Shown here: positions 26,677 to 34,194 of the stretch, piece after piece
Numbering within the stretch: the first letter of the stretch is position 1
How the letters are laid out: every line of letters begins with the position of its first letter
Source of the DNA: an uncultured OCS116 cluster bacterium
GTDB taxonomy: Bacteria; Pseudomonadota; Alphaproteobacteria; Rhizobiales; TMED25
Assembly: GCA_902538185.1 (NCBI GenBank)
Contig: CACBED010000001.1
Span: forward strand, 1-34,194
DNA length: 34,194 nt
Reading direction: 5' to 3'
Program-made: the position numbers and the translations under genes
The notes under the pieces: generated by a model
What the model was told of the DNA's origin: nothing
Seen by the model: the letters and a program-made list of their open reading frames with translations, nothing else
Databases searched by the model: none

Positions 26677-28641
26677 TTGATGAAATTTATAGATAGCATG
26701 AATGATTTTATATTAGATATGTACAATATGAGTGATATGATCTTTATACTCTTGCTATCCTTATTGGTCGCTTGCATCATTATTCATCAAAAGAAAAAAT
26801 CATATCCTGTTACAAACTCGCTCAAATACATCATTGAGGCATTTTTTATCTATGTTTTTGATTTACGTTTTGCAAAGAAAATTCAGGAAGATAAATATAA
26901 AATACAAACGTCCAATAAGATATGCTGGGTAATAAAAAATGGAAAAATAGTTGAATTTAATAAAAATTATGAAAATTTGCATAATGGCAAAACAATTTCT
27001 GAAATCATACGTCAAAATATACATATATTCCCTATTGAAGATTTAAAAAATATAGATGATGGCAAAACAAAAATAAAAAAAATACTTAATGGGAAGCAAT
27101 ATACTTTTATTTTGAAAAGTGAGAATAAGGACGACTCAATTATTATTACTGCAGAAGACAAAACTAAAGAAGACACTCAAAATCAGCTTCTCGACAAACA
27201 GAATGAGACAAATCTGCAATTAATGAACAGGCTAAATAGTCCAGTTGCTATTTTTGGTCAAGACCAATCACTGGTTTTTTTTAATTCAGCATTCGAGTCG
27301 TTTTCGATGTTGACGTATGAATACTTAAATAATAAACCAACTGAGTCAGAAATATTAGATAGCATGAGACAAAAAGAGATACTACCGTACCAGGCAAACT
27401 TTCAAGAGTGGAAGAAGAAACAACTCAATATCTACGAGACTCTAAATGATCGAGAGCAATGGTGGTATTTGCAGGATGGGAGGACATTACGCATGCTATC
27501 ACAACCAAATCCCATGGGTGGAGTAACGCATATATTTGAGAATCACACCGAAAGATTAGCACTTGAAAATGAAGCAAAACTTCTGTCTGAGATACAAAAA
27601 CAGACTATTGATAGCCTATCGGAAGGTATCGTACTGTTTGGGATTGATGGTAAAATAAAGCTTCATAACCCTAAATTCACTGAACTCTGGCAGATTGAAG
27701 ATAGTCTGGTTGGTATGCATGTAAAAAGTCTCATAAAAATTATAAAAAACTCAGAAATATTAGATGAGATATATATTAATATTGTATCTTCTGGAGTAGA
27801 TAGAAGAGAGCACAGCAATATCTTAAATTGTGAGAATAATAAAGTTATTTATTATCAATCTTCAATCTTACCCGATAGATCAATCCTATACACTTTCACT
27901 GATATAACAGATAGTAAGAAAATAGAAGAGGCGCTAATTGAAAAAAATAGTGCGTTGGCACAGGCAGATAATATTAAAACATCATTTATGAATAATATCT
28001 CCCACGAACTAAGGGCTCCTCTGCAAAATATTATTGGTTTTTCCGAATTAATCGAGGAAAATCATAAGAATGCCAATATGGCTAAACAAATTTCTGATTA
28101 TATCAAAGATATAAAAAAGTCTGGTAATGAGTTACACCATCAAATTAATCAAATACTCGAAATAACTGCTCTCGAGTCGGGCAATATAGAGTCCGAATAT
28201 CAAGAAATTAATGGGAATGACATAGTAGAAATTTTGCAGGACGAGCTGAATAAATTAGATTTCTTTAACATCAATTATGATGTAGCAGGGGATGACATAG
28301 ATGATAGCAAATTTATGAATATCGACGTAACACATATTTCAAGACTCTTCACTGGTGTGGTGAGGCTTGTGGACCGGCACATGTCAAGCGATGAAATCAA
28401 AAAATGTAAAATAAAAATAGATATTAAACTCAATCATAAATCTTCTAAATTTATTTTAAAATTTGATGAGATCTCACAAAATCTATTCAAAGATATCAAT
28501 AATTTGAATAGAGAATTTACCTATGTGCCTGGCAATATTGAAAATATTATTATTGATAAATATGTGATGTTTTTCTCAGGAAAAATTAATATTGAACCTA
28601 AAAATAAAATTACGATAGAAATACCAGCAATTCAATTATGA
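26677..28641 (+). CDS. Membrane-anchored PAS-domain sensor kinase-like protein with degenerate ATPase domain
   Basis: 654 aa; N-terminal TM, PAS-like regions, FMNNISHELRAPLQNIIGFSELI H-box; no recognisable N, G1 or G2 boxes. Confidence 0.85.
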   Translation: MMKFIDSMNDFILDMYNMSDMIFILLLSLLVACIIIHQKKKSYPVTNSLKYIIEAFFIYVFDLRFAKKIQEDKYKIQTSNKICWVIKNGKIVEFNKNYENLHNGKTISEIIRQNIHIFPIEDLKNIDDGKTKIKKILNGKQYTFILKSENKDDSIIITAEDKTKEDTQNQLLDKQNETNLQLMNRLNSPVAIFGQDQSLVFFNSAFESFSMLTYEYLNNKPTESEILDSMRQKEILPYQANFQEWKKKQLNIYETLNDREQWWYLQDGRTLRMLSQPNPMGGVTHIFENHTERLALENEAKLLSEIQKQTIDSLSEGIVLFGIDGKIKLHNPKFTELWQIEDSLVGMHVKSLIKIIKNSEILDEIYINIVSSGVDRREHSNILNCENNKVIYYQSSILPDRSILYTFTDITDSKKIEEALIEKNSALAQADNIKTSFMNNISHELRAPLQNIIGFSELIEENHKNANMAKQISDYIKDIKKSGNELHHQINQILEITALESGNIESEYQEINGNDIVEILQDELNKLDFFNINYDVAGDDIDDSKFMNIDVTHISRLFTGVVRLVDRHMSSDEIKKCKIKIDIKLNHKSSKFILKFDEISQNLFKDINNLNREFTYVPGNIENIIIDKYVMFFSGKINIEPKNKITIEIPAIQL

Positions 28642-30113
28642 TCCGTAGTGAATACATATCTCGAAATTTATCTGATTTAGAGAAACTTGCAAAAGAGCTT
28701 ACCCCACTACTAAATGAGGGGGGTGTAATGACACTAAATGGCCAAATTGGTGCTGGAAAAACAGCTCTTGCCAAGCTCGTAATACACGATCTAACGCAAG
28801 TCCCTCTTGAAGATATTATCAGCCCTACATTCAATTTATACCATACTTATAATAAGGATAATCTTGAGATTACGCATTACGATTTGTATAGAATTGAGAG
28901 TGAGATAGAACTTCTTGAAATTGACCTTAACGAAGCCTTTACTAATAAGATATGCATTATAGAGTGGGCAGATAGATTTAAGGACTTGCTGCCGAAAGAC
29001 CGTATTGAAGTTACAATTAAGTGTTTAAAAAATGAGAGATTGTATAAAATAAACCCCCTCGGCAAATTCAAGGATGTTGTAAAAAATTGGGCTAAAATAG
29101 AAAATTTCCTTAGCGATCTTGATATAAACTTCACTGAGTTACAGAGATTACGAGGTGATGCTTCAAAAAGAAAATACTATAGGGTTAAGAACCTAGATAA
29201 TACTATGATACTGATGGATGCAACCCAAGAAAGTGATATGAAAAGTAAGACCGGTCCAACCGATGGGATTAATGATTTCATTAAAATTCAGGAATACCTT
29301 GATAGTATTGACGTGCGTGTTCCAAAATTAATTGCGAGAAATAAGCATGATAATATTATCCTCGAAGAGGATTTAGGAGAATATTCTTATACAGATATGC
29401 TAACAAAAGAGAATTATGTGGAACTCTATAATCCTGCAATAAAGACACTAATACATATTTCTAATATTAATCACCCAAAAAATATTAGTACAAACTCAAA
29501 CCCACATTACCTAAGAGAATTTGATTTGGATACCTACCTTAATGAGGCAGAGATATTCATCGATTATTATTGGCCCTTCATTCATGGAAAGCAATGCAAT
29601 GCAGATAAAAAAAAAGAATTTAGAGATATTATGGTAGGAGTATATTCAAATCTTACGAATGATAAGACACTGATGTTGAGAGATTTTCACTCACCGAACC
29701 TTCTGTTTTTAGAGAATGAAAATGGCTACAGAAAATGTGCGGTAATTGACTTTCAGGACGCACTGTTTGGGCATCCTCTTTACGATCTTGTCTCCCTCAC
29801 GAATGATGCAAGGATTACAATAGATGAGTACCAAGAAAAATATTTAATTGAATTATACAAAAAAGATTTTCCTTTCAACAATTTCCAATTTGATAGTTTA
29901 TCATTTATGCAACAATATCATATCCTGGGAGTTCAGAGGTCAATTAAGATATTGGGAATCTTTGCAAGACTTGCTATACTTGAGACTAATCAAAATTATT
30001 TAGTTCATATGCCACGAGTAATTTGCTATATCAAACGGACAATGCAATCAGGTAGTATACAAGGGCTAGCAAGCTGGTTAAATCAGAATTTCAAGGAAAC
30101 GTTCAATGTTTAG
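28638..30113 (+). CDS. Fusion of TsaE (t6A ATPase) and AmgK-like sugar kinase (aminoglycoside phosphotransferase fold)
   Basis: 491 aa; N-half GQIGAGKTALAKLVI, SPTFNLYHTY, HYDLYRIE, IIEWADRF (TsaE); C-half LMLRDFHSPNLLFL..AVIDFQDALFGHPLYDLVSL (APH/AmgK). Confidence 0.92.
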   Translation: MIRSEYISRNLSDLEKLAKELTPLLNEGGVMTLNGQIGAGKTALAKLVIHDLTQVPLEDIISPTFNLYHTYNKDNLEITHYDLYRIESEIELLEIDLNEAFTNKICIIEWADRFKDLLPKDRIEVTIKCLKNERLYKINPLGKFKDVVKNWAKIENFLSDLDINFTELQRLRGDASKRKYYRVKNLDNTMILMDATQESDMKSKTGPTDGINDFIKIQEYLDSIDVRVPKLIARNKHDNIILEEDLGEYSYTDMLTKENYVELYNPAIKTLIHISNINHPKNISTNSNPHYLREFDLDTYLNEAEIFIDYYWPFIHGKQCNADKKKEFRDIMVGVYSNLTNDKTLMLRDFHSPNLLFLENENGYRKCAVIDFQDALFGHPLYDLVSLTNDARITIDEYQEKYLIELYKKDFPFNNFQFDSLSFMQQYHILGVQRSIKILGIFARLAILETNQNYLVHMPRVICYIKRTMQSGSIQGLASWLNQNFKETFNV

Positions 30114-31350
30114 ATCTTTTTTCCCAATGCCAAAAATTTTTTTTCCATCTGCCATAATTTGGATTATTTTATCAACAGTAATCTGGTTTTGGATAGGAAC
30201 TGATATTGCAAAAATCGTTGGTTTTAATATCGATGAAGATGCTGAACCAATAATTGGTCTTGGGTACTTTATATCTCATAAATTTATATGGTTCTATTTA
30301 TATTATCTCATAGCTACAATGATATTTGCTGGTTGTTGGTTTAGATATTCGCCTCATAAATGGCAAAATTGGTCTATATTGGGATCATCATTGATTATCT
30401 TTTCGACATACTTCGGGGTCCAAGTAGCAGTTGCAATCAATAATTGGAGAAGACCTTTCTTTGATGCTATACAAAATGCTTTGGGAAACGAAATTACCGT
30501 TTATTCAGAGGATCTGTATATTCTTTTATTTATATTTGCACAAATTGCTTTCGTTTCCCTTGCGGTGTTTGTTTTAACTAGGTTTTTTGTTAGTCACTAT
30601 ATTTTTAGGTGGCGCACTGCCATGAATTTTTATTACACCGATCAATGGTCAAAGCTCAGAAGTATAGAGGGCGCGGCCCAACGTGTCCAAGAGGACACAA
30701 TGAGGTTTGCGGCCATTATGGAAGGTCTTGGAGTCTCAATAATTGATGCTGTAATGACATTAATTGCATTCTTGCCAGTCCTCCTTGCTTTGTCTGAATA
30801 TGTTACAGTTTTACCGATACTAGGTGAAATACCGGCGCCATTATTAAATGCTGCAATATTCTGGTCATTATTTGGAACAATATTTTTAGCAATCGTGGGA
30901 GTAAAACTACCCGGTTTGGAATTCCGAAACCAGAGGGTTGAGGCTTCCCTTCGAAAGGAGTTGGTGTATGGGGAAGACTATGAAGATCGCGCCACCCCTC
31001 AATCAATAAATGAGCTTTTCAGTAACGTAAGAAGAAATTATTTTCGCCTGTATTTTCACTATTTATATTTTAACGTCGCAAGAAGCTTCTATTTACAAGC
31101 TGACAATATTTTTGCATATTTAATACTTATCCCTACAATTGTTGCTGGTAAAATAACTTTTGGGATATTGCAGCAAATACTCACAGCATTTGGTCAAGTA
31201 TCTAATTCTTTCCAATATATTGTAAACGCATGGCCAACCATTATTGAGCTCATTTCAATTTTTAAAAGACTACAGACATTTGAGTCAACATTATCAGGAA
31301 AAAGCTTATCTAAAATTGAATTCAGTGAGGATGGATATCAAAATAAGTAA
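30106..31350 (+). CDS. SbmA/BacA-like peptide transporter
   Basis: 414 aa; multi-TM with RWRTAMNFYYTDQWSKLRSIEGAAQRVQEDTMRFA and QADNIFAYLILIPTIVAGKITFGILQQI, as recalled for SbmA/BacA. Confidence 0.88.
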   Translation: MFRSFFPMPKIFFPSAIIWIILSTVIWFWIGTDIAKIVGFNIDEDAEPIIGLGYFISHKFIWFYLYYLIATMIFAGCWFRYSPHKWQNWSILGSSLIIFSTYFGVQVAVAINNWRRPFFDAIQNALGNEITVYSEDLYILLFIFAQIAFVSLAVFVLTRFFVSHYIFRWRTAMNFYYTDQWSKLRSIEGAAQRVQEDTMRFAAIMEGLGVSIIDAVMTLIAFLPVLLALSEYVTVLPILGEIPAPLLNAAIFWSLFGTIFLAIVGVKLPGLEFRNQRVEASLRKELVYGEDYEDRATPQSINELFSNVRRNYFRLYFHYLYFNVARSFYLQADNIFAYLILIPTIVAGKITFGILQQILTAFGQVSNSFQYIVNAWPTIIELISIFKRLQTFESTLSGKSLSKIEFSEDGYQNK

Positions 31351-32062
31351 ACATATTGATTATAAAGAAACAGTGGAGGAAGCCTTTATTCTTGCAGCAG
31401 GCTTAGGCAGAAGACTTATGCCTCTCACAAAAAATACACCAAAACCCTTGGTTGAAATTAACCAAAAACCAATGATTGATTATATTTTTGATGCATTAAC
31501 AACGATTGGTATAAATAAAATTTATATCAACACACATTATCAGCATAAAAGAATCTTCGAATATATTGAAAGGAAAAAAATATTGAATATCCGCATTTCC
31601 CATGAGACTGCGTTACTTGACACAGGCGGAGGGATAAAGAATGCAATAGACCCAGATACTACTCAAACTATTATGATTATCAATTGCGACGCTATATTAT
31701 TAAATAATTATTCAAATTTGCTTCAAGACTTACAAAAAAAATTTAATCCAGATAAAATGGACGCATTGTTAGCATTTTCAGCACCAAAAAATGCTGTTGG
31801 GTATTCTGGTAGTGGTGATTATATTATCGCTAACGATGGCACTGTGATTGAAAGCGATCGATCAGATAAAATGGTATTTATGGGTATTTCAGTCCTCAAT
31901 ACAAAAACTCTAGAATTAGTGAATGCTGATAGATTTTCGCTTGTTGAAATTTGGAGTAAACTCATAAATAAAAGAACATGTTACGGTATGGTATTTGAGA
32001 ACATCTGGTTCCACGCGGGTAATGTGGAAGCAATTAAGCTTGCTAACCAGTTTTCTGAGTGA
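31331..32062 (+). CDS. Sugar-phosphate nucleotidylyltransferase, MurU-like
   Basis: EAFILAAGLGRRLMPLTKNTPKPLVEINQKPMIDY signature; next to AmgK domain. Start placed at the ATG at 31331, overlapping the sbmA-like 3' end, instead of ORF start 31244. Confidence 0.85.
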   Translation: MDIKISKHIDYKETVEEAFILAAGLGRRLMPLTKNTPKPLVEINQKPMIDYIFDALTTIGINKIYINTHYQHKRIFEYIERKKILNIRISHETALLDTGGGIKNAIDPDTTQTIMIINCDAILLNNYSNLLQDLQKKFNPDKMDALLAFSAPKNAVGYSGSGDYIIANDGTVIESDRSDKMVFMGISVLNTKTLELVNADRFSLVEIWSKLINKRTCYGMVFENIWFHAGNVEAIKLANQFSE

Positions 32063-32070
32063 AATTAAAG

Positions 32071-33531
32071 ATGAGTAATTTAATATTTTATGACCTAGAA
32101 ACATCGGGTAGGGGAGAAAATCATAAAAAAACCCGAAATGGCCAGTGGGATCAGATACTTCAAGTAGGAGCAATTCTTTGCGACGAAAACTTGGTCGAGA
32201 GGGATCGTTTTGAAATTAAATGCAACTTAAATAAAACACTGATACCAAATCCATCGGCACTACTGGTTAATAATTTGTCACTGACAACAATCCGAAATAC
32301 GAATAATATTTCCAGCTATAGACTTGTCTGTGACATGCTAGATAAATTTAGAGAATGGGGCAGTGCAATATATATTGGCTTTAACTCAATAGATTTTGAT
32401 GAGGAATTTTTAAGAAATTCTTTATTTCAAAATCTACATAATCCATATTTTACCCAAATGAATGGTAATAAAAGAGCCGATGCGCTAAATATAGTAAGAG
32501 CATCCTCTGTGTTTAATCCATCTTGTATCAAGACCCTTAATGTTAAAAAGCAGTTTTCTTTAGAAAATCTAGCTGAAGCGAATAATATTGATCATTCAAA
32601 TGCACATGATGCTATGGCAGATGTTGAAACAACAATCGATTTATGCAAAATAATAAAACAGAAAGCTCCTGACTTTTGGTCGAAATCACTTGAAACTACC
32701 TCGAAAAATGATGTTACAAATTATATCCAAGATCGAGATATACTATGCCACCATGAGGCTTACTATGGAAAAGTCTATGCTTATGCAACAGCGCATATTG
32801 GATCCTACTCCAATAAAAATAACGCAGAAATAAATCTTTTTTTTGATTTAAAAAGAGATCCCCAACAACTTTTAGATCTCAATATAACAGAACTTAAGCA
32901 TATAAATAGTGATAGCAAAACAAAATTTTTAAGAACGCGAAGATTTAACAGACATCCAATATTCATGGATAAAGACTACGCCGTAAGCTTCCCACAATAT
33001 GAAGCTATTGGAATGGAAGAACTTCATCAAAGGGCTAGCATCATAAAAAATAGCAATGATTTTAAGATGAAAATTTTAGACTGGCATCAAAACGAGAGTG
33101 GCGATTTTGAACAACAAATATCGCAACTAGATCCTTTCTGGGAAGAGAGCCTATATTCTTTGGGATTTGCTTCAAATAAGGATAAGATGTTAATGGAAAA
33201 ATTCCATGCAGCTGACTGGAGCCAAAAATCTATTATCTCAGATGAATTTGAACAAGAAGGATACAAATATTTTGCAAAAAAAATAATTTATGAATATGAC
33301 GCATCCCTGTTGGATGAACAAGACCGTAGATCAATAGATCAAGATATATCGAAAAGACTAACAAGCAGTAATACTGAGAAATGGCTCACCATACCTGAGG
33401 CATTTGCTGCTGTTGATGATCTCAGAGAGAAATATAATGAGGATAATGATAAGCTAGACTTCCTCAATGATTACAATGATAATCTTGAGGAAATATTCAA
33501 GCAATTTGAAAGTAGATTATTGACTTCTTAA
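32071..33531 (+). CDS. sbcB: Exodeoxyribonuclease I
   Basis: DEDDh exonuclease: IFYDLETSGRG, GFNSIDFDEEFLRN, FSLENLAEANNIDHSNAHDAMADVETTIDLCKII; extended C-terminal domain as in SbcB. Start could alternatively be GTG at 32059. Confidence 0.9.
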   Translation: MSNLIFYDLETSGRGENHKKTRNGQWDQILQVGAILCDENLVERDRFEIKCNLNKTLIPNPSALLVNNLSLTTIRNTNNISSYRLVCDMLDKFREWGSAIYIGFNSIDFDEEFLRNSLFQNLHNPYFTQMNGNKRADALNIVRASSVFNPSCIKTLNVKKQFSLENLAEANNIDHSNAHDAMADVETTIDLCKIIKQKAPDFWSKSLETTSKNDVTNYIQDRDILCHHEAYYGKVYAYATAHIGSYSNKNNAEINLFFDLKRDPQQLLDLNITELKHINSDSKTKFLRTRRFNRHPIFMDKDYAVSFPQYEAIGMEELHQRASIIKNSNDFKMKILDWHQNESGDFEQQISQLDPFWEESLYSLGFASNKDKMLMEKFHAADWSQKSIISDEFEQEGYKYFAKKIIYEYDASLLDEQDRRSIDQDISKRLTSSNTEKWLTIPEAFAAVDDLREKYNEDNDKLDFLNDYNDNLEEIFKQFESRLLTS

Positions 33532-33567
33532 ATTAACGTGTTACTTTTTTAAAAAAGAGGTAATTAG

Positions 33568-33888
33568 ATGGCAACAAAACAACTTACTGACGATAACTTT
33601 CAATCAGAAATCGATAGTTCATCAGTTCCAGTGCTTGTAGATTTCTGGGCCGAATGGTGTGGTCCTTGCAAACAAATTGGCCCGATACTCGAGGAAATAT
33701 CATCTGATTATGAGGGTAAATTATCAGTTGTCAAAGTTAATATTGATGAAAATCCCATTACACCTACAAACTATGGGGTTAGAGGTATACCAACTCTATT
33801 ACTATTTAAAAATGCAGAGCTAGTATCAACAAAAGTTGGAGCTTTCCCAAAACTTACCCTGCTTGAGTGGATTGACGAAAACATTTGA
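33568..33888 (+). CDS. trxA: Thioredoxin
   Basis: 106 aa; [22 protein letters not shown] with WCGPC active site; [10 protein letters not shown]. Confidence 0.97.
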   Translation: MATKQLTDDNFQSEIDSSSVPVLVDFWAEWCGPCKQIGPILEEISSDYEGKLSVVKVNIDENPITPTNYGVRGIPTLLLFKNAELVSTKVGAFPKLTLLEWIDENI

Positions 33889-33897
33889 TAATAATCC

Positions 33898-34194
33898 CTA
33901 CCCCCTGTGTATTTTCACTGCATAACCAGCAAGGTACAAAGACCCACATATGAGTATCCTCTTAGAATCATCAAGATACTTACGTGTATATGCAAGTGCA
34001 TTGTGAAGGTCTATTTCTGCTATTGCAGTAATACCGAGTGATTCAGCGTCATGGACTATTTTTTCGGGTTCATGTGAGTTAATATTATCTGGAATCTTAA
34101 TTGCTATCAAAGTGTCTGTGATATTTTTAAAAGGATCAAGAAATTCAGTGCAATTTTTTGTGTTTAACATACCAATAATTAAGATTAACTTTTT
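33898..34194 (-). CDS. folC: Folylpolyglutamate synthase C-terminal part, truncated by right window edge
   Basis: Frame is open to 34194 (KKLILIIGMLNTKNCTEFLDPFKNITDTLIAIKIP...RILICGSLYLAGYAVK); LIIGMLNTK and ICGSLYLAG are FolC C-terminal motifs. Confidence 0.85.
   Translation of the reverse strand, partial: KKLILIIGMLNTKNCTEFLDPFKNITDTLIAIKIPDNINSHEPEKIVHDAESLGITAIAEIDLHNALAYTRKYLDDSKRILICGSLYLAGYAVKIHRG

Noticed and set aside
31244-31330. N-terminal extension of the MurU-like ORF (MSSFQFLKDYRHLSQ...)
   Set aside because: Lies in an alternate frame of the sbmA-like gene; nucleotidyltransferase homology begins just after Met at 31331.
33898-34170. Stand-alone 90-aa ORF
   Set aside because: The reading frame continues upstream to the window edge (KKLILIIGMLNTK...), so it is the C-terminus of FolC and not a separate small gene.
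1-34194. CRISPR arrays, IS elements, prophage genes, rRNA
   Set aside because: No regular repeat-spacer pattern, transposase, integrase, phage structural gene or rRNA segment was seen on either strand.

Overview
AT-rich chromosomal segment, most likely from a streamlined, probably marine alphaproteobacterium. The taxonomic call is inferred from gene content and synteny only. Left to right it carries: (1) a tightly packed minus-strand accessory operon with a TPP-enzyme N-terminus running off the left edge, a DUF35 OB-fold/Zn-ribbon protein, an SCPx/Ltp-type thiolase-like protein, a UspA protein and a Gfo/Idh/MocA oxidoreductase; (2) trmD-rpsP-ffh on the minus strand, with rimM and rplS missing from their usual places and a long Ala/Pro/Glu repeat tail on S16; (3) DegT aminotransferase, dapF, mtaB, ftsY and marR on the plus strand; (4) a Y-family DNA polymerase divergent from a small orphan ORF, with an exact GTTC-N7-GTTC alphaproteobacterial SOS box between them; (5) SMR and MFS transporters, tRNA-Arg(TCG) and an SDR; (6) two tandem paralogous ~70-77 aa hydrophobic proteins with strong matching Shine-Dalgarno sites, two perfect dyads upstream and a strong terminator downstream; (7) an orphan ABC ATPase, polA with an apparently degraded proofreading site, and pckA; (8) chvI-chvG-ahcY, a sensor kinase without recognisable ATP-binding motifs, tsaE-amgK fusion, sbmA/bacA-like, murU-like, sbcB, trxA and folC (C-terminal part). 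The best candidates for undescribed biology are the tandem small membrane proteins (16.6-17.3 kb) and the SOS-box polymerase/orphan pair (11.9-13.5 kb). Protein-family calls were made by eye from motifs; no searches were run.
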